DNA of 64,000 bases. It comes from Siphonodentalium dalli. Taxonomy: Eukaryota; Mollusca; Scaphopoda; Gadilida; Siphonodentaliidae. Positions 21,983 to 33,045 of the stretch are shown here, one piece after another; position 1 is the stretch's first letter, and every line of letters starts with the position of its first letter. The stretch is from positions 24,931,141 through 24,995,140 of the forward strand of contig CP136065.1 of assembly GCA_032622095.1 (NCBI GenBank), written 5' to 3'. Below the pieces are notes generated by a model. It was not told the origin of the DNA. It was given only the letters and a program-made list of their open reading frames with translations, and ran no database searches. Made by a program: the position numbers and the translations under genes.

Positions 21983-22229
21983 CCCTTTACCCAACAAACC
22001 GGCCAAAACCGGCCAAATAAAGCTTCAACAGCCTAAAATATCTTTGGTCTGTCTCAATAAAACCATACACATATGGATATCATTGGAACCGGCTCCTTGA
22101 CCACATTGTGATAGTTACAGTTAGCCCTGTGCCAATGCATTCTCTTATATATGCGAGGCGACCTATGGTCGACTCGCATATATAAGAGAATGCATTGGCA
22201 CAGGGCCCTTCTGTTGGGTAAAGGGTTAA
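21979..22229. mobile_element. piggyBac-type MITE, family A copy 3, single hairpin
   Basis: A 243-bp body lies between TTAA 21979-21982 and TTAA 22226-22229. The ends match the 392-bp copies, but only one hairpin remains and the AT-rich spacer is absent. This is as expected from recombination between the two matching hairpins. It abuts family B through a shared TTAA. Confidence 0.9.
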
Positions 22230-22770
22230 CGCATTGAATTGAATTAAGCGTCGCTCGTCGTGTGTCTCCGGAACATTACATCTGGAATTCGAAGCCAGTA
22301 GTGGGAGGCGAGAGAACACTCGATAGCACATCGACGCCTAGCGGATCAATAGGTAGCGGTTATCTCCCTCTGATCACTACAAAAGAAACGGTCGCATTAA
22401 GTCGGTCGGAAAAACTAATTGGTGCAAATAGCTATTAATTAAAGGGACTCTTAACGTTCAAGTCTCAAATTAAACATCCAACAATTGTTACGTTATCACG
22501 CTGCGGATGTCACAATAGGTCGCCAGATATATTACGTACATAAGAAATAAAACAAATATCGCATCAGAAGGATCTACAGCATCTAAGAGATTCAATGTAT
22601 TTATCCAAATAAGTAATCACGCAGAGCGTTGTTGCGGAAAGTTGAATGAATTTATTCCCGTCTTTAACCATTTTATACAAAATGGATGCGCCTATCAGTT
22701 GTACAATTTATATATTGCAATGGTCTATTATTCACATAATTATATGGCTGTTCATGTATGATAACACAAG

Positions 22771-23170
22771 TTAATCCTTTACCCAACAGAAGGGCCCTGT
22801 GCCAATGCATTCTCTTATATATGCGAGTCTACCATAGGTCGCCTCGCATATATAAGAGAATGCATTGGCTTAACACATTAAAAATTATAAAATTGTTAAA
22901 GAATGTAAGAAAAAATGGTAAAAAGTGTTAAAAAAAGGTTTTTTTTTAGGCCAATGCATTCTCTTATATATGCGAGGCGACCTATGGTCGACTCGCATAT
23001 ATAAGAGAATGCATTGGCACAGGGCTAACTGTAACTATCACAATGAGGTCAAGGAGCCGGTTGCAATGATATCCATATTTGTATGGTTCTATTGAGACAG
23101 ACCGAAGATATTTTAGGCGGTTGAAGCTTTATTTGGCCGGTTTTGGCCGTTTTGTTGGGTAAAGGGTTAA
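22771..23170. mobile_element. piggyBac-type MITE, family A copy 4
   Basis: TTAA lies at 22771-22774 and 23167-23170 with a 392-bp body. The left end reads TCCTTTACCC (first base changed). Both hairpins are intact. Confidence 0.9.
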
Positions 23171-23247
23171 TCGAGATTCGTATTCATTTTCGGGAAATAC
23201 TCATACAATATGTTCAACAAATGACATAACGTATTATCTGAACAGTT

Positions 23248-24244
23248 CCTAAGGGTGCATTTACATTGCTATAGAAATGCATATAGATCTGTATGAAGTC
23301 ACGTGTCGCGCATTACTGTGATCACAGCATGATTACCAATAGTGAACGCGCGCTGATCTGTACTCTGGTAATTGACAATTCACTGCGAGTCGTGTCAGTT
23401 TAGGCCAGACATGAAAATGTATCAACTATCAGCAGATAACAGCGATTTGGTATGTGCCGCATGTATTTAAAGTGTATCCTTATACCACTTGATAATAGTT
23501 CGAAGAAAGAATGAAAATCATGCAGTTACCCTACAACACCCTTTATTTGACCAAATGTAGTAAAATTTTCAACTGATGACAATTCCAATGACAATGTTAA
23601 CCAATGTAGGACAATAATGTTTTCTTAAATTACATGCAGTTTTTATATATAGCTGTTAGACAATAAATATGATGATGATGACTGGCCACGGGGAGGGACC
23701 AGGACACAATCTTTCCAAGTGTTGGACATTTCCAACATTACATCCGCCCCTATGATAAGGTTGGAAACATTTCCAGCTGATGGCCATTCCAGTCCAAAAT
23801 TTTGATAAAAAGTAGGAAATTATGCAAATATTGGTCCGAAAACCATACCCCCCCCCCCCCCCCCCCCCCCAAATAAAATGTTTGAAAATCAAACTACAAG
23901 ATCATTTTTAATCTATTGTTGGTTTGGAAATTACAACTAATGTTGTGTCAGGTATGAAATATCCAACCGTTGAACAAGTTGCCACGTCCCTATCCGTGTT
24001 CAATATTCGAAATACACGGGTTGAAATGACAACGAAAACATTCGCCAAGCCCGAGTAACAATTAATCAAAACTGATTTGCCTGTCGCAATATATGGGCGT
24101 TGACCGTGACGTGTAGCGGTCACGATTTTTGCTCACACGAACTAATACCGTTTTCTTTCTGTGTGCATTTCTATATCAACCCGTTTACACTGTCTGCGTG
24201 TAGATCTGTGTACATTTCTATAGCAATGTAAATGCACCCTAAGG
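23248..24244. mobile_element. Inverted-repeat element R with nested hAT fragment
   Basis: The ends AAGGGTGCATTTACATTGCT and AGCAATGTAAATGCACCCT form ~43-bp inverted repeats. Inside, about 23525-23985 matches the 1,241-bp hAT element in reverse and includes a long C run. It ends only ~113 bp before the second TARP exon. The frames 23656-23892 and 23908-24123 are repeat-derived. Confidence 0.75.
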
Positions 24245-24357
24245 AAACAACTCACCAATGATTATTTACTGTTTGGTTAAGAAAATGTTAAAATATTCTG
24301 AACACTCCGTTCGCCACTGGTGTATTTGTTTGTTAAAATTTGTTTTTGTAATTTCAG

Positions 24358-24456
24358 TGAGAGCATACAGTCCAGATGACGTTATCTGTTCCTATATAAA
24401 ATATTTCGATACTGAGAAAGACAGAGAGGAATTAACACTAACACAAGCTATTATAG
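24358..24456 (+). CDS. CACNG: TARP / CACNG exon (second coding exon, extracellular loop)
   Basis: 99 bp with acceptor TTTTTGTAATTTCAG before it and donor G|GTACGT after it. The phase is 1 on both sides. The reading frame gives RAYSPDDVICSYIKYFDTEK, then an acidic helix to LTLTQAII. In stargazin-type proteins the matching exon carries a lone Cys, a C-x-x-I-x-x-F pattern, an acidic stretch and then the start of TM2. All of these align here, and the last codon joins in frame to the next exon. The product would be the second half of the first extracellular loop of a four-TM AMPA-receptor auxiliary subunit. The assignment depends on the two stronger downstream exons. The upstream exon, with TM1 and the GLW-x-x-C motif, is not in the window as far as I can see. 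Confidence 0.72.
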
Positions 24457-24717
24457 GTACGTATACATCAAACCAATGTACATATAGTAATACATAGACA
24501 GAACACAACGCGCATCTCAATCGATAATTTTTTATCGAATGAGTTGCGGACAGCGCAATGATTTATATCAGGACAGTGGAGCTTGAATAAATGTGATTAT
24601 GCGCCGTCCGCATCGAGTTTGAAAAAAGATTCGAGATTATGATACAAGTTGTGTTCTGTATTTATTCCAAATAACATCTGCGTCGGATGAAGTTTAATCC
24701 ATGACAGTAGCTACCAT

Positions 24718-24780
24718 TGATTGATTGATTGATTGATTGGGGGTTTAACGTCGTTTTAGCCGATTGGCCATATCACGACC
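24718..24780 (+). repeat. (ATTG)n tract with mollusc GTTTAACGTCGTTTT motif
   Basis: Five ATTG units run into GGGGGTTTAACGTCGTTTTAGC. This combination is a familiar dispersed motif in mollusc genomes and is the main taxonomic clue. A (CAAT)n tract at 51029-51053 is the same tetranucleotide on the other strand. Confidence 0.75.
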
Positions 24781-25230
24781 AAGAACAGAATCAGGTAAAA
24801 ACAAAAGATCGCAGCGAAGCAACTGTGTATGTAAACCAGACAGTGGATTAGAATAAAGCAATGAGTTATGAACATATAAAAGCATCCAAAAGGAAATGTT
24901 TCCGCTTGGAGTCACGAATATAATTTCAAGAACTGACTGGTTAACATTAAGTTACCAAGTAGTTTCTAATATCAGATTTTGGATTGCAAGGTATTTATAA
25001 TATTTGATTAATCGCGAATGAATTTACCTTTATCAATGCGTCTAGCTGACGGTCGGTGGGTGAGGCAGAATGTCATCTTTCACCTAACCGACAGCTTCAA
25101 TCTACAAATACTGTTTGGATTCTTTTAGATTTAATCGTTTCTCATCAAGCATCTGGTCAAACTTTGAAAATTCAGATACGAACCTCTCTTTCTGAGAGTC
25201 GGAACATTTGAGTGATTTTTGGCGATTGTT

Positions 25231-25724
25231 TTAAAGGTACGGTTGGCCTTGGCGTGGGTATCCTGTAAATATATTTCCACCCGTCAAAAACCGCCACAAA
25301 CAGAAAGAACATCAAAATGTAGACAGACTTTGTCCGTATACAAATAATAAATATCGCATAAACAGTATGTTATTGTCATTTGTTTGACCATTGTTATGTA
25401 AACAAAAGCATAACTTTTCTGGTGTTTGTTTATATTATGATGGTAAACATAAAGAGCGTTCTTTGTTGGTGAATTCCTGATATGGAACAAATAAAGAGCG
25501 TTTATGCCATTTTTGTGTGATTAGCCAGTAGCATTGTGCTGTCTTCTGTAACACAATCAGGCTCTTGCTTAGGTAAAATATAGTAGGTCTTTATGATAAC
25601 ATGCTGTTTACGCGATACTCATGGTATATATGAACGAAACTGTATGCATTTTAATGTTTTTCTGTTTACGGTGATTGGAACAAATATGAATATTTTCGAC
25701 AACTAAGGCCTCACGTGCCTTTAA
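25231..25724. mobile_element. Family H foldback element, copy 3
   Basis: It starts TTAAAGGTACGGTTGGC and ends AAGGCCTCACGTGCCTTTAA. Internal AATAAAGAGCGTTTATGCC and AAACATAAAGAGCG segments match the other H copies. It abuts the 3' end of the LINE ORF1 fragment. Confidence 0.8.
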
Positions 25725-26640
25725 GCAACAGGATCAATATGAATAGAATGTTTTGTAGTAATTGGCTCAATTTGAGTGCATTTTTTTGTTGTTGGAACAA
25801 CTGCTGCAGCTTCGGTCCACGAATCCATGGCCTGCGACACAGGATCAGGAACCGGAGTGATATCCGCCTTGTCGAATTCTGTTGTTTGCGATATACGAAT
25901 GATGTTTGTCTGATTGTTGTCTGTCTGAGTGCTGGCATCACTTTTTTGTAGAAACAGCAGCGTGTATGTGATTGATTGAATAGATGGTCGAGCACCAACT
26001 ATTTTCTTTGCACCAAAATAGGAGAGATGTTGCTCAGCCTTACAGCTTTGAATTCTGAATTCATCGTCCCATATGGGACAAAGGACGATTAATTGCATCA
26101 TGCCAATCTTGACATATAGAACATTTGTTTTGGTTAGTGCAATCCTTATGGTCACGTCCAGAATCAGAACAGCGTGCACATATGGTTTCTTTGCTTTTAC
26201 AATGTCCCTGACCATGACCATATCCCTGCCAGTTAAAACACCGTAATGGATTTGGAACATTCGTAAGTAAATCTACCTTCATGTACCCTTCCTTCAATGC
26301 TGGAGGATGTTCGCACCAATTGAAAGTCAGAAGATAAATATTCAAAGAAACTGTCTGTCCATCAACTGTCTTTGAAAATCTACGGACGTCTGTAACTCCA
26401 TGTGATGCCAACTCAAAAGTTACGCAGAACTAATTGTCGAGTTCCCATGATCCATGCCCAAAGCGGTTCTATCAAGTCGACCTCAGCATTGGAGCTACAA
26501 TGGTCCAAGAGAAGTCACTCTATGCTAGCGTTTGTTTCAGTTATCACGCCAGCATACAGTCTGATATATATCCAGACTCCGTCTCATTACTTTCACGTAA
26601 GTTGTTTGAAATGAAACACGGTCTGAGTTTTGTTAGACTG
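25725..26640 (-). pseudogene. Decayed LINE ORF1 (jockey/CR1-like nucleocapsid protein)
   Basis: Two overlapping minus frames (26411-26061 and 26260-25721) together spell the ORF1 pattern of jockey/CR1-like LINEs. First is a GVTDVRRFSKTVDGQTV... LLTFN segment, then PNPLRCFNWQGYGHGQGHCK, then CARCSD...KDC, then the CPIWDDEFRIQ...HLSYFGAKK block, and lastly a STQTD segment. A frameshift near 26,100 separates knuckles from the CPIW block. The second Cys of the first CCHC knuckle is Trp, and the His of the second is lost, so the protein is dead. The 5' part beyond 26411 is recognisable only in patches. No adjoining ORF2 follows on this strand; family H copy 3 begins where the frame ends. It lies in TARP intron 2, antisense to the gene. 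Confidence 0.8.
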
Positions 26641-26899
26641 GCCAGCATATAATTCAACAAATCGACGCTTCTAATAATCTGCACCAAAAACCTCCATTGT
26701 GTTGCAACCTAATGATTGACCAGATTTACGACACATTTTATATGAGCTCAATTTCCATTCCATTATTATTAATGACCTCCTGTGTGAAAGTTTGGGTATC
26801 TTAGGCTATGAAATTCTGCCAGTTTATATAAAACGTTAGTAGACCGTTAACCACCGTCCAATGCCTGTTAGCCGTTCTTCCACACACCTGGAAATCTTA

Positions 26900-27560
26900 T
26901 GCAAGAGAAAATAAAGACTGGACACTGCACATGACTACCCAAAACATAGAGACTCTTTATCAAAAATGAAAGTTAACATGTACAACATTTTACCCGGTTT
27001 TTGTGGAAGCATCATCAGGAATTCCCCTCTTGTCAAAAAATAAGTGGGGGAAAAAGTACTTAACATAATATTCTCCAATTACAACTGGAAATAAATTTAT
27101 ACTGATACAAGTAAAATCAGTAATGACTCAGACCAGGCCTTCTTTCATAGCAGGTCAAAATAAAACACAATTGTACACACAAATCCAAAGCTCATCAAAT
27201 GGAAGCTGTCTGAGACAGAAATGTGTGCTTTGTGTCACATAGGTAATTAAACAGTTATCCATTTAGTTTCCAAGTGTTCAGTCACGAAGTCGATACTGTT
27301 GAGATTTCACGAAAACTAGAAAACTAACTGTCGAATTAACTTAAACATTTCCCCAGAAATAGTCATCTTTGGAACATATACTGCTAGTAGTGCTGAAGAA
27401 AGCACTAAAAGCATATGTGTCATTCTATTTAAGAGATGCATATATTCTTGCAAAATGAGGGACCTTGATCTCTCGGAGGGTGCCATGTTAGAATAGCTCA
27501 TGCATTTCAAAACAAATGAGTCTGTCCCATTAACGATATTTTCCACAAAAAGATACAACT
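26900..27560 (+). pseudogene. Possible LINE ORF2 C-terminal remnant
   Basis: On the + strand 27185-27300 reads, with a stop, as KWKLSETEMCALCH followed by a hydrophobic segment and KCSVTKSIL. This fits the zinc-binding region at the end of many LINE ORF2 proteins (C-x-x-C-H...H-L-F-x-C). Stops and frameshifts are frequent around it. The minus frame 27558-27316 in the same area has no motif. Confidence 0.35.
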
Positions 27561-28060
27561 TGTCAAGAGAGATGGAAATTTATAGAAGGCCTGTTCAAAA
27601 ATAGTGGTCATAGTATGCAGGCAAATAGAGTTTCCTCTGTTTTAAAAGAAATACAGTCAGTATCACATGAATTTTTAGGAGCCTTCAATATTGACATCTG
27701 ACAATGATACATCTGTCAGATACAGAGGATTTCGCTCATTTATAGAACACTTAGCCTAGCATAAACAACTTAAAATTTCACTGATTTTTAGCGACATTTA
27801 ATTTAATCTAAGAATAATTAGCCAGTATAGAACCATACCATGGACAGAGCAGCACCTGCATGGACATTTCTTTAAAAATCTGTATCTTCATGGAGATATG
27901 ATAATCAGGTGTCCTCACAATCTTAGTCTAACCAACCATATTGACTTATACGTCTCTATGTAAAACCCAATTGTCATGTTTTATTTTTGCGAACTAATGT
28001 GTTTATGATGTTCATGTATTGATCCCAATAAAAATACTAAACAAAACATAAAACAATTTC

Positions 28061-28816
28061 CATTCCGGATGGTAGCTTTAGTTCATATGGTCTGAATTAA
28101 TCAATATTTGGTATCTCGAATTACAAGAACAAAGTAATAGTTTCTAGGTTTCTAGATTAACTCCCAACTATTATTTTATAATATCTTTCTGAAATTATCC
28201 CAGGTGTATGTAGCATTTGTGTTATAATTAGGCGTTCAAATGCCACATTAGCGATAAATCACAGCCATCGTATATTGACTACATCACATCACCTGGAGAT
28301 CATGGACACCATTAAATCGAGCGCCAATCCATATTTACGACGCTGATAAGTCACCGATAAAGATGCCACATCAGATTTGACGCCGAATGATTCAACATTT
28401 CTTTAGCTATACTAAGTTGAAGTTCTGCTTACCGGGCGACTAAATCTCTTTTAATAGCTTTCATTCGTAACACATCAACACCACTCGGCACCAGGATAAC
28501 ACAACAAAGACATCCCACATACATTAAAACGGTGAGAATAAGCATTAAATCTTTTTTTATGAACAACCTTATTTAATATTTGTCGTCTTCACAAACGATC
28601 AATCTTAACTGATCATTTTTATTTTTATTAAAAATCGAAAGCACAGGCTTGTAAGTAAAACTGCCTCCTTTGAAAGTCGACACCTGACTCTCAAAACCTC
28701 CCAGATAAACGTATAGGTTTTGATATCATTATTTTTCCGGTGCAGAAAACGAACAATCAGTAGTATTGTGGTGTGCAATCGGCGGGAATGTTACTCACAT
28801 TTTCTTTTCCTTTCAG
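28061..28816 (+). other. TARP intron 2, 3' end
   Basis: Intron sequence ending in a pyrimidine-rich tract and CTTTCAG just before the exon. No other feature was seen. Confidence 0.55.
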
Positions 28817-28957
28817 TTAATATGAAGAAATCGACGGCGTTTCCTTTAGCCAGTCTTCTGATTCTTCTCGTGGGAGGGATTCTGTGCTTCTTAGGACATT
28901 GTAATGCAGAAAAGAAGATACTAACGTTTATAAGCGGTATATTATTTGTCATGGCTG
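28817..28957 (+). CDS. CACNG: TARP / CACNG exon (third coding exon, TM2)
   Basis: 141 bp between acceptor TTTCCTTTCAG and donor G|GTAAGT, phase 1 on both sides. It encodes 47 residues: (V)NMKKSTAFPLASLLIL, LVGGILCFLGHC, then KKILTFISGILFVMAG. The vertebrate TARP exon 3 is also about 47 codons. It has the same order: a short basic lead-in, S-x-x-FP, TM2 with a GG-x-x-C core, a charged turn, then the hydrophobic start of TM3 ending in AG at a phase-1 junction. The last G combines with GT of the next exon to make the Gly of the AGL junction. The open frame extends upstream to 28720, but that part is intron. Confidence 0.9.
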
Positions 28958-31162
28958 GTAAGTATACTTCTAAATTGAATTGTCGGAAAAGATAGCTGGT
29001 AACAACACCTGGCAACAAATACCAGTATTATTACGCGCGCCCCGTGTATACTAATGTACAAATTATTGTTTCGCCTGGGCGCTGCCATAGCGCTGGGGGC
29101 TCTATTTATAGAATGTTAATTATTGGGACGCATTCAAAGTTGTAGTGCGACCCCGAGGCCGAGCTGTAGTGCCACCCCGAGGCCGAGGCCGGTAAAAGAT
29201 GTAGTTGAGAATTTCAATTGGCGTTTACATTATGTCAATATTGTTGATTTTTGGTTTGTGAAAAGCTATGCCAATTACAAATAACAGAAATGAAAAAGAT
29301 TCTATAATTACAATCATGGGTATATAATATATGATCTTGAGCGCGTTACCATTTCTGACTATGGTTTTCTTGTGAATAATGTAATGGCTGGTCCAGAAGA
29401 ATAATGGGTGAGATGTGTTATGTCTATACTACCGCACCTAATATTTGTCTTGTTTTCATAGGCTGACACAAGCAGCTGACTATTACTATATAATCATATA
29501 CAAATTCATTCTACAAAACTACAAAAGGGAGAATTAGGAATAGTCCAGGACATCGTGAGGTAGTGTTGCTCATATTGACGGACAAGCTGCGACCATGTTA
29601 TTTTTAATGTTTTAGGTATGATAATGAAGAAAAATTATGATAGCAAGAACAAATTTGTAGCCTTCTTTGGTTTTTGCGATTTTTGCAATTTTTTTTTCAA
29701 TTTGTAACCATTTCATTTTAGTATGATTTTGGTGATTAAGTTGAATAGTAATTGTGTTAATAATGTTAAATAACTAATCGTGTTAAAAAACATTGAAGAA
29801 TTTTTTTTTACCTTTTTTTTTTTTTTTTATGCAAAATCGTCCAAATTGCAACCATTTCATCTTAGTATGATTTTAATGGTTAAATTCGGCATTAATTATT
29901 TTAATAGTGTTAAATAATTTACAACTTGTCTTCTACAATGTTTTTAAATGGATTTAAGAAGGTTTCTACTTGTTTTATAAGTTGAGGGGGGTCTAATTCA
30001 AATCCAATTAAACATTGTACTGTTCAAAATTAGATAAATTTCTTAAGGCGTATGGTAGATATACGTTACTAGTTTTCAAAACTTATACATATGCCTTTCT
30101 ATCATGTGCGTTATGCACGCGAGTCGGATTTTACAAATTAAATTATGATGAAAACCCCTGAATTTTGGGTGTGATCACATTTGTGGTCATAATATTCCCA
30201 TTAGAGAGTGGATGGACATGGGGCATGCGACACTGTGCAGCACTGTGCAGTATATATGTATATGACAAGCATGACATGAGATATTAGTATCTTTCTACTA
30301 AACTGTGCTTCCAGAGTTATCAGGAATAGAGTATCGGTGTTATTTCTTACCCAAATAAATTTTAAAACGGGGTATGTGGGTTAAAGGACCACTGGGAGAT
30401 AATAGGATGTCCAATGACTCCTATATTTCTATCGTATCACAGTAAAGCTGTTTTTTGTAAAATTGGTGCGGTTTACATGATCCAAGTTCGATTTTCTTTA
30501 CAATAATTATGTTACAAGCAACTAATTATATAGAGTTACGCTTCTTGAATTTGTGTAGGGAAACTCGTGTCAGCATAACAAAAAAATCTGGCTGCTGCTT
30601 GGTTGATTATCATTGAGGGAAATATGGAAGGGGTCTGGATATTTTTATGCTGCTGATTTATGTGCAGTAAATGGGGTAGTTGTAGAAATGCAAGATTATC
30701 GTTTGAAAAAAATACCGAAAAGGGCGCGTTTGTTGTCACATACTGGTGCAATGGATGACGTTCTAAGGAAAAATTGACCACTTCAAGTTCAAATAGGCTT
30801 AACCCATGGCCGGAGGGACTTTTAGTTAACACTGTCATCTATGGAAAATAATTAGGTGTTTGTAAACTACAGACACGAAGCTTCGGTACATTAATTATTA
30901 TTCATATATTACTATATTTAAATCAGATGTATGCATACAGTCGGCGTCGAAACAAAAACACGAATGTACCGATTATTCGTGACATTCAAGTTAAATGTTC
31001 AATAATAGAAAATTATACCGTGACTGCTTCATTCAACATGAAGTTAATCAAGGTGTATCGTTATTAATAACAGTATACAGTAATATCGAAATAAGAAGAA
31101 TCACGTGGCCCTGGGTACTTATCCCCCAGCGCTGTGGCAAAAAAATTGACAATGTATTATTA
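28958..31162 (+). other. TARP intron 3, 5' portion
   Basis: Starts with the GTAAGT donor. Contains a short CCCCGAGGCCGAG repeat (29150-29190), poly-T runs near 29690 and 29815, and a ~60-bp fragment at 29320-29380 shared with 20340. Frames 30536-30838 and 30995-31300 show no motifs. Confidence 0.5.
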
Positions 31163-32155
31163 AAACCAAACCTGTGGCGGTTTTTCATCCAATGTACCGA
31201 AGCTTCGTGCCATGTACCGAAGCTTCGTGACGTGTCAGAACTCCAGGAATATACCACCACAGGACATCATATGGCACCGATAACAAACGTTGAATGGTGA
31301 CCAGAAACCCGGATATTAATAATTTCAGATCATAATTAGCATCGATATTAACCCATCGAGGAACATGTCATAATGACACACTATATTACACCCACCCTAT
31401 ATAACTGTTCCCTCTCTGACACAGGGCTACATGTAAGAAGATTATCGATGTCTACTTAATGAGACTATACAGTTCCGTCAAAATCTGGTGAAAATGTGAC
31501 CTCGCATCGTTAACCCCAAATCTGTGGCGATTTTTCATCCAATTTACCGGAGCTTCGTGACACGTACCGTCAAATGGCATCAAACGTTGAATGGTCACCA
31601 TAAACTTCGATATCAGTCATTTCAGATCGTAACTATCATAGAAATATATATTAATGTATGGTGTAATTATGTCAAAATGACACACTATATTACACCCACC
31701 CTATATAACTGCTTCAGCCCTGACACAGTGCTGCATACAAGACGTTTATCCATGTCTACTTAATGAAAGTATATAGTTCTGTCGAAATGTGGCGAAAAAT
31801 GTGACCTTGCATCATTAACCCCAAATCTGTGGCCGTTTTTCATCCTATGTACTGAAGCTTCGTGACATGTACCGAAGCTTCGTGACATGTCAGAACTCCA
31901 AGAATATACTCCATCGGGACATCAAATGGTATCAAACGTTGAATGGTCACCAGCAATCTCGATATTAGTCATTTCAGCCCATAACTAGCATAGCATTATA
32001 TATTAACCCATCGAGAAATACGTCAACATGACACACTATATTACACCCACTCCTATATAACTGCGTCCTCCCTGACACAGGCTGCATATAAAAAGTTTAT
32101 CCATGTCTACTTAATGAGAGTATACAGTTCTGTCAAAATCGGGCGAACTATTTGG
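31163..32155 (+). repeat. Tandem repeat, about three units of 305-348 bp
   Basis: Units start near 31163, 31511 and 31816 with AACCCCAAATCTGTGGCG. Each contains TTTTTCATCC, one or two TACCGAAGCTTCGTGACATG blocks (palindromic core CGAAGCTTCG), ACACACTATATTACACCCAC and a TCCATGTCTACTTAATGA tail. The reverse motif CGAAGCTTCGGTACATTA occurs alone near 30877. It lies within TARP intron 3. Confidence 0.88.
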
Positions 32156-33045
32156 TCTATAAATACCGCAGTGTGACACATTTAAGATAGACCAAAACAA
32201 TAAACACCTTTCAACCCAAAGATAGTTACATTTTAATTGAAAAATAGTCCAAACATGAAAAGTTAATTTTTGCCGATATTTAAGTCAAGTTTTTGAGAGA
32301 AAAGTCCAATATTTTTGGTGATGTCAGTGGTGACAATAGTAACAATTAACCATGGTACATCAGACATGTTAGTATTCAATGTATAGAAGGCAGAATAGCC
32401 AATTTTGTACATCATCCACAACTTGTAATCGATTGCAGGACATGCTGGGACAATATTTACCATTTTCCATATTTTGGCGGCCATTTTGGCAGCCATTTTG
32501 AGCCAAAGTAAGAATTTTGGGTCCATTGAGTTGGAATATTCATAGGTAATCATATGCATCACTTACATTACAAAGTTATGTTCATTTCTTGTTAAAATAT
32601 GACTAGGATCCCAATTGTGATTTTTTGTGTGTGAAATTTTATACCGCATCCTGTAAATTCGTATTTTTGAGGGAACGGAAGGGGTTAGGACCCCAAAAAG
32701 TACATACTGCATTGCCCCAATGATCTGTCAATATACAAAATACTAAATAAAGTCACATTACTCAACCAGTTCCAAACAGCATGAATCGAGCTAGAAGATA
32801 TTTGTAAAAAAAAGAGTAATATTTCAACTTCCGGCGGCCATTTTGGTGGCCATCTTGGATGGTGAGTTTCAATTTTGCCCCAAAAAAGTGAAATTATGTC
32901 TTACCTTCACGAAAATATATACATTTGTATACATTTTACAAGATTTTTACCGCTATAATTTGCATAAAACTGACTTAGAGTCTGGTCTAAAAAACAGCGG
33001 CCATGATGGACGCCATTTTGTCTGGAGTCTATTTGGCTACTTTTT
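32156..33045 (+). other. Intron 3 sequence with GGCCATTTTGG motifs
   Basis: Several GGCGGCCATTTTGG-like strings (near 32474, 32835, 32997) precede the array. They may belong to the same dispersed element as the array or to an older relative. No coding frame. Confidence 0.4.

Noticed and set aside
28720-28995. Whole 91-codon frame as one exon
   Set aside because: The first ~32 codons precede a good acceptor and lack TARP similarity; the last codons follow the GTAAGT donor.
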